DNA from: GCA-016699835 sp964543905
Lineage (GTDB): Bacteria > Planctomycetota > Phycisphaerae > Phycisphaerales > UBA1924
Direction: 5' to 3'
NCBI GenBank assembly: GCA_964543905.1
Contig: CAZIZO010000002.1
Location: 186,001-250,000 of the forward strand
Length of the DNA stretch: 64,000 bases
Part shown: in pieces, positions 45,491 through 53,137 of the stretch
Position numbering within the stretch: the stretch's first letter is position 1
Layout: each line of letters opens with the position of its first letter
Program-made: the position numbers and the translations under genes
The notes under the pieces: model-generated
Told to the model about the DNA's origin: nothing
What the model saw: the letters and a program-made list of their open reading frames with translations, nothing else
Databases searched by the model: none

Positions 45491-45760
45491 GGCGGCACCA
45501 ACGACGCGGCCAACAACTACATGACCATCGACTACGACGGGAACGGTACCTCCGAGGCTGCCCCGCTCGTGACGGGGGTTGCGGCCCTTCTATTGAAACA
45601 ATATCCAAACTGGACTCCCGCGCAAGTCAAGCAGCGTATTCTCTGCACGGTGGACTACATCGCAGAGTTGGCGGGCCTGTGCGTCACCGGCTATCCCAAC
45701 GCGGGGGGACGATTGAATGCCGCTCGTGCCCTTGATCAGTCGTTTATTTGCTCTCCGTGA
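45491..45760 (+). pseudogene. C-terminal fragment of a second subtilase
   Basis: 89 codons beginning GGTNDAANNYMT. The Ser box GNGTSEAAPLVTGVAALLL is intact, followed by TPAQVKQRIL and GGRLNAARAL, matching the end of the protease at 41944-43245 (GRINAARAL). Asp and His boxes are gone, and a stop lies immediately upstream. The sorting-tail homologue follows 15 nt later, as in copy 1. Confidence 0.85.
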
Positions 45761-45775
45761 CCAAGGAGGTCAACG

Positions 45776-46501
45776 ATGGGACGATTTCCTAAACGCATCC
45801 AAGTCGTTTGCTTTGGCATCTGGTGCGCCTTGGGGACACAAGCGCACGCACAGGGGCGGTACATCTTCGAAGGCGAGGCGACCTGGACCTGGGAAGCTTC
45901 GATCGACGGGGGCGTTACGTGGTTGAGAGAGCGTATCGAAGTCGACGCCTCCCAACGAAGCATCTGGATTCGATCGTAATTGTCCTTTCCGCCGGTGGCA
46001 CCCGGGGGATATTTGAATGGCGTCATGCTCGACGCCACGGTTACGAACCTCGCTTCAGGCTCGATCGCCGACCGCATCGACAACTTCCACATCGGTTTCA
46101 ACGGTTTGCGTCCATCCGTTCAGCAGCAAGTTTTCGGCAACGTGCTGAAGATCGATACCGGGCCGGATGCTCTCCCTCCTGGCCAAGGACCGGGATGGGT
46201 TGGACTTGTGCAGCATGTCGCCGCCGGGGGGCAGAGCCGAGCAAACCCCATCGGCGCGATCGGCTACACGCTGAATCTCGACGGTACGCAAGGAGATCGT
46301 TCGATCGGCGGTGTATTCCTCCAGCGGGCGGATTTCCCGCTCGGACATGTGGTGGACGTCGCGCCGACGCCGTTCAACGAGACGGATTTTCTTGTCCCCT
46401 TCCTGCATCATTCGCCGTTGACCGTCAGCGTCGTGCCGTCGCCCACGGGCGGGGTGATCGTGCTTGCAGGACTTGCCGCCTGTGCTCGTCGCCGTCGTTG
46501 A
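45776..46501 (+). pseudogene. second sorting-tail exported protein, interrupted by an ochre codon
   Basis: ATG at 45776 with AAGGAGG 6 nt upstream; signal peptide ending GTQAHAQ. TAA at 45977-45979 breaks the frame after WIRS; the same frame then continues LSFPPVAPGGYLNG to a normal end VPSPTGGVIVLAGLAACARRRR and TGA. The homologue at 43239-44201 has Gln at the equivalent place, so this is a single CAA-to-TAA change. Protein similarity to that homologue is only moderate (about 35-40% by eye). Confidence 0.78.
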
Positions 46502-46507
46502 CCCTGC

Positions 46508-46834
46508 TCAAAACCCCGCCTTGCCCTTGTTGATGACTTTGCCGCCCTGGGTGGTGACGGAGATTTCTTTGTTGTTGTCTTTCCAGACGTAGGTGTATTG
46601 GTCGCCGCTTCCGCGGGAGGAGCCCCCGACGCCCGCGGCGGAGATGCTGACGCCGGAGATTTCTTGCTTTTCACCCTTCCCGCCCAAGATCTTCTCGACC
46701 TCGCTGAGGGTCATGCCGGTGGTGATGGCGTTGAAGTTCGCGTCGTTGATCTTCTCCTCGCAACCGGAGCAAAGGAGGAAGGACGAGGCGCATAGGGCGA
46801 CGGCGAGGCGGGAGGCAAGGGTCCGGCGGGTCAT
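46508..46834 (-). CDS. small lipoprotein with SmpA/OmlA-like (DUF3862) domain
   Basis: A 108-residue protein from the ATG at 46834. Signal peptide with lipobox LCSGC at about residue 25; then NAITTGMTLSEVEKILGG, the opening of the SmpA/OmlA/BLIP-like fold, and YTYVWKDNNKEISVTTQGGKV as its last strands. Converges on the sorting-tail pseudogene with 6 nt between stops. Binding partner unknown. Confidence 0.85.
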   Translation of the reverse strand: MTRRTLASRLAVALCASSFLLCSGCEEKINDANFNAITTGMTLSEVEKILGGKGEKQEISGVSISAAGVGGSSRGSGDQYTYVWKDNNKEISVTTQGGKVINKGKAGF

Positions 46835-46899
46835 GGTGGGCTCCAAGGTTCGGAGCATCCTACACGAAAGACCGAGCGTGGGGCGGGGGAGGGACCAAG

Positions 46900-46934
46900 A
46901 AAAAAAAGGGGCACAGGCGCTTGGCCCGTGCCCC
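46900..46934 (-). terminator. intrinsic terminator of the carbonic anhydrase gene
   Basis: Stem GGGGCAC / GTGCCCC (46908-46914 with 46928-46934) with an inner GGC/GCC extension; on the minus strand followed by eight T. It lies 25 nt past the stop of the carbonic anhydrase. Confidence 0.9.
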
Positions 46935-46958
46935 TCATCCCCATGCGGCCTTGGATGC

Positions 46959-47945
46959 TCAACGGTTGTCGTCGGGGTCGGAATGGGCGGCTTCCTTGCG
47001 CTCGCTCTGCGTAAAGGCCTCGACGAGTTGGGTTTGCCAGGGGTGCTCGCCCATGAAGGTGACCTTGCCGGTGGCGATATCGCAGACGGCGCCGACGACC
47101 TTGACCTTGCCCTGGGCGACGTGCTCGCGGATGACATTGCTGCTCTTGAGGAGGTCGTAGACGCCCTGCCAGACGTTCTCGCGGATGGCGGCGGCGAGGA
47201 GTTGGTCGTCGGAGGCGTCGGGGTTCTGCGTGCGGGCGCGATCGACGGCGGGCTTGATCTCGTTGAGGAGGGTGTCGATGTTGGGGGTCACGCTGCCACC
47301 GGCGAGGGCGGCCTTGACGGCCCCGCACTTGGTGTGCCCCATGACGACGAGGAGGGGGGCGTGGAGGTGTTCGACGGCGTACTCGATGGTGCCGGCCTCG
47401 TGCTCGGCGACGACGTTGCCGGCGATGCGGCTGACAAAGACGTCGCCCACGCCGCGATCAAAGACGCGCTCGACGGGGAGTCGAGAGTCGGCGCAGGTGT
47501 ACACGATGGCAAAGGGCTTCTGACCCTTGTCGCTGAGGTCTTGGCGACGCGCAGGATCGACGTTGGGGTTCTGCGGCGTGCCGCTGACCCAGCGGGCGTT
47601 GCCGTCCATCAGCATCTGGAGTGCATCGTCGGAAGTGACTTCGGCGTCGGCGCTGGGGGCGGGGTTTGCGTTCTCTTGGGTCTTGGTGGGCGACGGAGAA
47701 GGTCGAGCGGCGGGCGCTGGATTCTTGCTGACGGTGGGCGCGGGCTTGGGCGCGGGCGCGGGGGTTTTGGGCGCGGTTGAGGTCGGGAGCGAGGGGGCCG
47801 TGGGCTTGGCGGGCGCGGCCGCCTTGGTGGGCTTGGCGTGGGGGTCGTCGTGCGCGTCGGGGGCGGTCTTTGCGAAGCCGAGCATGGCGCCGCCAACCAT
47901 GACGCTGCCCACAACCAATGCCGCAATTCGCTTCTTGTCGTTCAT
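46959..47945 (-). CDS. exported beta-carbonic anhydrase
   Basis: Interconverts CO2 and bicarbonate. 328 residues from the ATG at 47945: N-terminal signal/anchor (about 7-25), a Pro/Ala/Lys/Thr-rich linker (30-100), then a beta-class domain. Zinc ligands are seen as Cys151 and Asp153-Arg155 in YTCADSRLPVER, and His204 and Cys207 in GHTKCGAV. SRIAGNVV and YAVEHL are standard. Most beta enzymes are cytoplasmic; this one is sent to the envelope. It has its own terminator and is monocistronic. Confidence 0.95.
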   Translation of the reverse strand: MNDKKRIAALVVGSVMVGGAMLGFAKTAPDAHDDPHAKPTKAAAPAKPTAPSLPTSTAPKTPAPAPKPAPTVSKNPAPAARPSPSPTKTQENANPAPSADAEVTSDDALQMLMDGNARWVSGTPQNPNVDPARRQDLSDKGQKPFAIVYTCADSRLPVERVFDRGVGDVFVSRIAGNVVAEHEAGTIEYAVEHLHAPLLVVMGHTKCGAVKAALAGGSVTPNIDTLLNEIKPAVDRARTQNPDASDDQLLAAAIRENVWQGVYDLLKSSNVIREHVAQGKVKVVGAVCDIATGKVTFMGEHPWQTQLVEAFTQSERKEAAHSDPDDNR

Positions 47946-48138
47946 GTCAGACTCCAGAGATGGCCACGGAAGGGCGGAAATGCAATCGCCCACTTCGGGC
48001 GCTCTGGCATGGGGATCGGATAAGGCGAGACGCAAGTTCAGCGAATCGCGGCGACGGGGCTTGGGGCGCAACGAATATGACGCCCTTGTGCGGCGAGGGT
48101 TCGCGTTCTGAGGCCCGGTCCAAGATCGAGTGCCCTGA

Positions 48139-48801
48139 TCAGGGGCGGGCGGGCTGCTTGCGGGCTTCGAGCCAATCCGCGAAATCGGCGGCGGATGAGC
48201 GCCCGGCCCGCATCGCCGACTGTGCCTCACTCGCCAGGGTCTGCAATGAGTCGAGGCGAAGATCGACGGCGGCGCGTGAGGCGGCGTCGGTCGTCTGGCG
48301 AAGAAGGCGGCTTTGGTCGGCCAGCAGGAGGAGGAACGGCTGGACGCGAGCGTTGGATCGCTTGACCTGCTCGAGCGTGTTCTTGTGGCGAGACCGGACC
48401 TCTTCGAGGGCCCTCTTGCTCGCGTTTCGGAGTTCGGCGTCCTGGTATTCGCCCAGTTCGAGTTCCCAGCGTTCGAAGGCGGTTTGACCGCCGAAGGTGA
48501 GGGTCGCGAGGCGATCGGTGGCGATCTTGGCCTTCGACTCGCAGCGGTGGAGTTCCTGCTCGAAGATCGCGGCGGGGTCGCCCGGCGTGGGGAGTTCGGC
48601 CTGAGCGCGGAGGCGGGACATGGACGCCTCGATCTGTTCGTCGATCGCGTTGCACGAATCCGAAACGAGTCGGGCTTGGCGAACCAGCGTGCGGTCGCGG
48701 GCCTGACCCGCATCGGAGAATGAGCGGTAGTAAGGGCCTTCGCAGGCGGGGAGCGTGCCCAGCAGGCTGGCGGCGAGGACGAAGAGGAGCGGGAGGCGCA
48801 C
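48139..48801 (-). CDS. DUF2959-like lipoprotein
   Basis: A 220-residue protein with a signal sequence and lipobox-like LPAC (residues 17-20). The rest is helical and rich in Ala/Glu/Arg (ERWELELGEYQDAELR, LEEVRSRHKNTLEQVKRS, ARVQPFLLLLADQSRLLR), as in DUF2959 proteins. No catalytic motif. Function unknown; a coiled-coil envelope role is inferred. Confidence 0.7.
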   Translation of the reverse strand: MRLPLLFVLAASLLGTLPACEGPYYRSFSDAGQARDRTLVRQARLVSDSCNAIDEQIEASMSRLRAQAELPTPGDPAAIFEQELHRCESKAKIATDRLATLTFGGQTAFERWELELGEYQDAELRNASKRALEEVRSRHKNTLEQVKRSNARVQPFLLLLADQSRLLRQTTDAASRAAVDLRLDSLQTLASEAQSAMRAGRSSAADFADWLEARKQPARP

Positions 48802-48834
48802 GGAGCAGTGTAGTCGCGAGCGCGCGGGGCGCGT

Positions 48835-49251
48835 TCACCCGCCGATCTCGAAGTATCCCCCCTCGATGATCGCCCCGGGCTCGACCTTGAGAGTCTTGGC
48901 TTTGCAATCGCCCTTGACGGTGGACTGGTGTCCCAGGACGAGGCGTCCGCCGCAGGAGACTCTCGCGCTCAACGTGCCGCGGACTTCCAGGTGCTCGCCG
49001 GCCGCCACGGCTCGGGTGACGAGCCGGGCCTTGCGATCGACGATCAGTGTGCCGCAGGTGGCCAGGGTCGCGCCGAAGCCGCCCGCGGTGACGAGCACGT
49101 CGATGAGGTTGAGGTGCTTGCCGCAGGACTTGCACGCGGTGCTTTGGGCCGAAGCGGGGACGAGGCACTCGTGCCCGCAGTGGTAGCAGGTGATCGCGCG
49201 CTCGCCCGGGGCGAGGTCCACGTTCCGGGGTTTTCGTGAGAACAGGCCCAT
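48835..49251 (-). CDS. bactofilin with N-terminal zinc ribbon
   Basis: A 138-residue protein from the ATG at 49251. The first 45 residues hold a zinc-ribbon-like CYHCGHEC...CKSCGKH (Cys22, 25, 40, 43); residues 65-138 are the right-handed beta-helix repeats of bactofilins (ATCGTLIVDRKARLVTRAV, HLEVRGTLSARVSCGGRLVL, ATVKGDCKAKTL type), which polymerise into cytoskeletal fibres. A zinc ribbon on a bactofilin suggests a binding or regulatory partner. Next on the same strand is another bactofilin, 139 nt upstream. Confidence 0.75.
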   Translation of the reverse strand: MGLFSRKPRNVDLAPGERAITCYHCGHECLVPASAQSTACKSCGKHLNLIDVLVTAGGFGATLATCGTLIVDRKARLVTRAVAAGEHLEVRGTLSARVSCGGRLVLGHQSTVKGDCKAKTLKVEPGAIIEGGYFEIGG

Positions 49252-49390
49252 GCGAAGGGCAACCTGGTTCGCTCGGGAGGAACGGATCAACGACCTGGGC
49301 GAGCCCCCTCGGATCGGGAAGGGGACGAAGAGCGCCCGGGCCGGTCTCCCGGCGCGGGCGTCCATCTATCCTCGACTGTGCGTGGGCGAA

Positions 49391-49870
49391 TCAGGCGGCG
49401 GCGGAGGACCCGAGCGGGGCTTCGCCGAGCCATTCCGTGCCTCGGACCTTGGTCTTGACCTGGGGGATGGCGGGCTTGCCTTCGAGCGCGGCGTGGGCGA
49501 GCGGGGAAGCGCCGAGGCGGTTGCTGGCGTCCTTGACGGCCTCGGGCCCCACAGAAACGTGGCCCGTGAACGCCGCGCCCTCGGTGACGATGAGCGTGCC
49601 GGCGCGGATATCGCCCTTGACGCTGGCGCGGGCGGAGAGGTGCATTTTGTCGATGGCGGTGAGGTTGCCCTCGACGGCGCCGTCGACCATGATGCTGGCG
49701 GCCTCGACGGCGGCGCGGCAACTGCTCCCGGACTCGATCGTCACCTCGCCCTTCGCCTGGATCTTGCCCTCGAAGGTCCCGAGGATCTTCGCTTTGCCCT
49801 CGAAAGACATCTCGCCCTTGAAAATGGCGTCGGGACCGATGATGGTGGTGAGTTCGCGATTGTCTGCCAT
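49391..49870 (-). CDS. bactofilin (polymer-forming cytoskeletal protein)
   Basis: A 159-residue protein from the ATG at 49870. The bactofilin core covers residues 8-125: TTIIGPDAIFKGEMSFEGKA, LGTFEGKIQAKGEVTIESG, SIMVDGAVEGNLTAIDKMHL, GDIRAGTLIVTEGAAFTGHV; the last 40 residues are less ordered. Fibres of this family shape cells or anchor envelope enzymes. Same strand as the zinc-ribbon bactofilin, so the two may be co-expressed. Confidence 0.9.
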   Translation of the reverse strand: MADNRELTTIIGPDAIFKGEMSFEGKAKILGTFEGKIQAKGEVTIESGSSCRAAVEAASIMVDGAVEGNLTAIDKMHLSARASVKGDIRAGTLIVTEGAAFTGHVSVGPEAVKDASNRLGASPLAHAALEGKPAIPQVKTKVRGTEWLGEAPLGSSAAA

Positions 49871-50126
49871 GGCCGCGCTCCTGCGTATTCGGATGAGCGA
49901 TGGATCGGGGCGAGGCGCACCCACCGTGCCCCGGGCTGCGAGAAGCGAGCCGCAGGCCGCGCCCACCCATTCAGGCGCCGGGTCCTCCGCCACGAATCGG
50001 ACGCTCGTCCGGTCGGCCTCCGCCGACGCTCCACACATCGGTGGCGAGGATGGGTGGGGGCGAGTTTTGAGGCCCCCTTTGGGCACCCCTGGGTAGGGGA
50101 GCGTCACCACGAACAGGCGTCGGGCG

Positions 50127-50828
50127 TTACTGCCGCACCTTGACGGCCACCACCAACCCCTGGCGGTTGGTGACGCAGGCGGTCTCGAACTGCCCGCTGC
50201 GAGCCAGATCGCGGTTGAATCGATCCACGGCATCGCGATCCTTGCTCTGCCCCTCCGGGTCGGTCACCCACCACGCGTTGCTGCCCAAGGTGTTGTCCGC
50301 GACGAGGATGCCACCGACGCGGAGAAGGGGCGTGACGGCCCGGGCGTAGTCGGGGTATTCGGTCTTGACGGCGTCGATGAAGACCATGTCGAGCGAGCCG
50401 TAGCCGAGTTCGGCCGTCAACTTCGGGAGTGCGTCGAGCGCTCTTCCGGGGATGATCGTGACCTTCTTCGAGACCCCCGCGTCGGCAAACTCTCGCTTGG
50501 CGAAGTCGCTGTGGACGTCATTGGGCTCGATGGTGTAGAGGCGGCCGCCATACGCGAGCGCTCGCGCGATCCAGATGCCGGAGTATCCGGCGAGCGTACC
50601 GAGTTCCAACACCTGCCCGGTGCTGTCGCGACCGTTGGTGACCATGCGAGTGAGGACGGAGAGGAGGCGGCCGACGTCGGGCGAGACGGCGATGTCGGGG
50701 ATGCCGGCGGCGACGGCCCGGGTCATGAGTGTGTGGAGTTGCCGCTGCAGCGCGGGATCATCGATCTGGCCGAAGACTTCGCTGAGGTAGGCGGAGGTGG
50801 CGTGCTGGCGTTCGGGGGAGAGGTTCAT
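50127..50828 (-). CDS. class I O-methyltransferase (caffeoyl-CoA type)
   Basis: A 233-residue protein. VLELGTLAGYSGIWIARAL is the SAM loop; LDMVFIDAVKTEYPDYARAV and GGILVADNTLG the metal-binding acidic residues typical of the cation-dependent family that methylates catechol-like hydroxyls. Substrate unknown. It stands alone and diverges from the small gene at 50892. Confidence 0.88.
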   Translation of the reverse strand: MNLSPERQHATSAYLSEVFGQIDDPALQRQLHTLMTRAVAAGIPDIAVSPDVGRLLSVLTRMVTNGRDSTGQVLELGTLAGYSGIWIARALAYGGRLYTIEPNDVHSDFAKREFADAGVSKKVTIIPGRALDALPKLTAELGYGSLDMVFIDAVKTEYPDYARAVTPLLRVGGILVADNTLGSNAWWVTDPEGQSKDRDAVDRFNRDLARSGQFETACVTNRQGLVVAVKVRQ

Positions 50829-50891
50829 GGCAGAGGGTAGAGGAGGGCGCGACGAGACGCCGCGAGGGAGCCTGGGGCACTATCCTTGGGC

Positions 50892-51155
50892 ATGGCGATC
50901 CAGACCCACTACGTCCCGGGCCAGCGTGTCCGCGTGACCCAGCAGGTGCCGCGCCTTGAGCGTGCGGGCGGCGGAACGATGACCACCTTTGTCGAGGGGA
51001 CCATCCTGAAAGCCGATCAGGAGAAGACCGGCTCGTGGTATGCCCACAGCAAGGACCACAAGGTGTGGCTGGATCGGCTGCGGCTGAAGAAGGACGACGG
51101 CGAGATCGTGGTGCTGAACCTTGACCAGTACTCGCACGTGGACGTGCTGGAGTGA
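50892..51155 (+). CDS. small conserved-looking protein of unknown function
   Basis: An 87-residue, beta-rich protein from the ATG at 50892: VPGQRVRVTQQVPR, FVEGTILKADQEKTGSWYAH and LRLKKDDGEIVVLNLDQYS suggest a small SH3-like barrel. Not recognised. The AhpD-like gene starts 20 nt downstream, so they probably share a transcript. Confidence 0.7.
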   Translation: MAIQTHYVPGQRVRVTQQVPRLERAGGGTMTTFVEGTILKADQEKTGSWYAHSKDHKVWLDRLRLKKDDGEIVVLNLDQYSHVDVLE

Positions 51156-51174
51156 GGCGCCCCTACGCTTGGGG

Positions 51175-51597
51175 ATGTCCCGCTACGACCAGTTTCAGGC
51201 CTATCGCACCAAGATGAACGCGCGGATCCTCGGGGAGGACTCGGAGCGTGCGGGCGTGGGTGCACGTCGCGCCGACGGTGGCATTGCGCCGGGCGGGACG
51301 ATCGTCACGAAGCGCTTTTTTCGTCTGGACGGGCAGACGTACGAGGCGGGCGCGCTGGACGCGAAGACGAAGGAGTTGCTAGGTCTGGTCGCGTCGGCCG
51401 TGCTGCGCTGTGATGATTGCATCGCGTACCACATTGATCAGTGCGTCAAGGCCGGGTGCACGGATGACGAGTTGTGGGAGGCGTTGGACGTGGCCCTGAT
51501 CGTGGGCGGGTCGATCGTGATCCCGCACCTCCGACGGGGGATCGAGTTTCTCGATGAGGCGAGGGCGAAGACCACGGGTCCGGCGAAGGCGCCGTAG
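51175..51597 (+). CDS. AhpD/carboxymuconolactone decarboxylase-like protein
   Basis: A 140-residue protein from the ATG at 51175. The redox motif LRCDDCIAYHIDQC (CxxC...H) and TDDELWEALDVALIVGGSI match the AhpD-like family, whose members act as peroxidase reductants. The preceding TKELLGLVASAV is the usual first helix. Same direction as the small gene before it and the CCA-adding enzyme after it. Confidence 0.88.
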   Translation: MSRYDQFQAYRTKMNARILGEDSERAGVGARRADGGIAPGGTIVTKRFFRLDGQTYEAGALDAKTKELLGLVASAVLRCDDCIAYHIDQCVKAGCTDDELWEALDVALIVGGSIVIPHLRRGIEFLDEARAKTTGPAKAP

Positions 51598-51618
51598 GCG
51601 CGGGCCGTACACTCACTC

Positions 51619-52902
51619 GTGACTGTTCCATCCGTCGATCCCGCGCGATCACGTCAGGCCGCCCTGGGCATCGTGCGCCGGCTGCGCGACGCCGGGCACG
51701 TGGCGTACTTCGCGGGGGGGTGCGTGCGGGATGAACTGCTGGGGCTCGCGCCCAGCGATTACGATGTCGCGACCGACGCCACACCCCCGCGACTCAAGCA
51801 ACTTTTTCCGTACACGAACGAGGTCGGGGCCTCGTTCGGCGTGATGCTGGTGCAGACGGGTCGCGGCGTGGACAGGGTCATCAACGAGGTCGCGACGTTT
51901 CGGGCGGACGGGACGTACACCGACAAGCGCCGCCCGGACTCGGTGACGTTCAGTACCCCGGAAGCGGACGCGCGGCGTCGAGATTTCACGATGAACGCGC
52001 TCTTCCTGGATCCCCTCGCGGAGGCGACGGGAGGCGACGCTTCGCCCCTCGGTGGTCGGATTCTGGATTTCGTTGGGGGGCGTGCGGACCTGGCGTCGAA
52101 GATTGTCCGGGCCGTGGGTGATGCCGAGCGTCGTCTCGCGGAGGATCATTTGCGAGCGCTGCGAGCGGTTCGTCTGGCCTCGCGGCTGGGCTTTCAGATC
52201 GAGCGTGGGACGGCTGACGCCATTCGCCTGCACGCGGGTGACCTGGCGGGAGTGAGTCGGGAGCGGATTGGGGACGAAGTACGGAAGATGCTCGCACATC
52301 GGACGCGCGCCAACGCCGTTCGTACGCTGAACGCCCTCGCGCTGGATGCGCCCACGCTGCACGAGCAACCCTTGGAGCATTCCACGACGCGCTTGGAGGC
52401 GTTGGGAGAGCGCGCCTCGACCGGGTCGGCGCTGGCGGCGTGGGCGCTGGATCGCGGGCTGGACGCAGCGGCGCCCGAGGCGACCATCGCCCGATGGCGT
52501 CGGGCGTTATGCCTGAGCAACGAGGAAACCGCGGAGTTCGGTGGGGTGGTAAGGCACCTGGCCTCCTTGCGGGGCGAGTGGATTCGGCGCGGGGTCGCGG
52601 AGCAGAAGCGCTCGGCCTCGTCGTCGTGGTTCGGGGCGGCGCTCCTGGTCTTGGGCGTGGAGGACGCCGCCCGAAGTCGCGCGATTCGAGACCGGGTCGA
52701 GGAACTCTCACGGACAGTTTCCGGACTCTCGCCGACGCCGCTGGTGAACGGGGATGACCTGGTGGGCATGGGGATGAAGCCCGGGCCGATTTATAAGAAG
52801 GTGCTGGAAGGGGTGTACGACGCACAGTTGGAAGATCGGGTACGGGACCAAGGGGAGGCACGAGCACTGGCGTGGGAACTTGCCCGGACGATGGGCGTCT
52901 AA
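51619..52902 (+). CDS. cca: CCA-adding tRNA nucleotidyltransferase / poly(A) polymerase family
   Basis: Adds or repairs the 3' CCA of tRNAs. 427 residues from a GTG at 51619. N-terminal nucleotidyltransferase domain: YFAGGCVRDELLGLAPSDYDVAT with the DxD acids, VATFRADGTYTD, DARRRDFTMNALFLDP; then RNA-binding helices DHLRALRAVRLASRLGFQIE and a C-terminal body with PLVNGDDLVGMGMKPGP. Only 21 nt separate it from the AhpD-like gene. Confidence 0.93.
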   Translation: MTVPSVDPARSRQAALGIVRRLRDAGHVAYFAGGCVRDELLGLAPSDYDVATDATPPRLKQLFPYTNEVGASFGVMLVQTGRGVDRVINEVATFRADGTYTDKRRPDSVTFSTPEADARRRDFTMNALFLDPLAEATGGDASPLGGRILDFVGGRADLASKIVRAVGDAERRLAEDHLRALRAVRLASRLGFQIERGTADAIRLHAGDLAGVSRERIGDEVRKMLAHRTRANAVRTLNALALDAPTLHEQPLEHSTTRLEALGERASTGSALAAWALDRGLDAAAPEATIARWRRALCLSNEETAEFGGVVRHLASLRGEWIRRGVAEQKRSASSSWFGAALLVLGVEDAARSRAIRDRVEELSRTVSGLSPTPLVNGDDLVGMGMKPGPIYKKVLEGVYDAQLEDRVRDQGEARALAWELARTMGV

Positions 52903-53137
52903 GGCGTTTGGAGGCAGGTCGGCGGGCCGAGCGTGGCACGAGCGGTCGGACGTGGGCAGGCTGAAGGTGTATCCTTGGCATTGGGTTATTCGGCAGCGGC
53001 CGGGGCGTGTGGGTGGAGGTGGCAAACGACCGACACGCGGCGGTTCTGGCGAGAGGTGAGGCGGAGGATTCGAGTCGGAGCGGGGCGGACGGGTGAGCGA
53101 ACTCACGGGGAAGCACAGGTCGAGAGGAACGAAATCG

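Noticed and set aside
46959..48713. N-terminal extension of the carbonic anhydrase across the DUF2959-like gene
   Set aside because: The region from 47946 on overlaps a lipoprotein gene in another frame and lacks any domain; a good signal/anchor follows the ATG at 47945.
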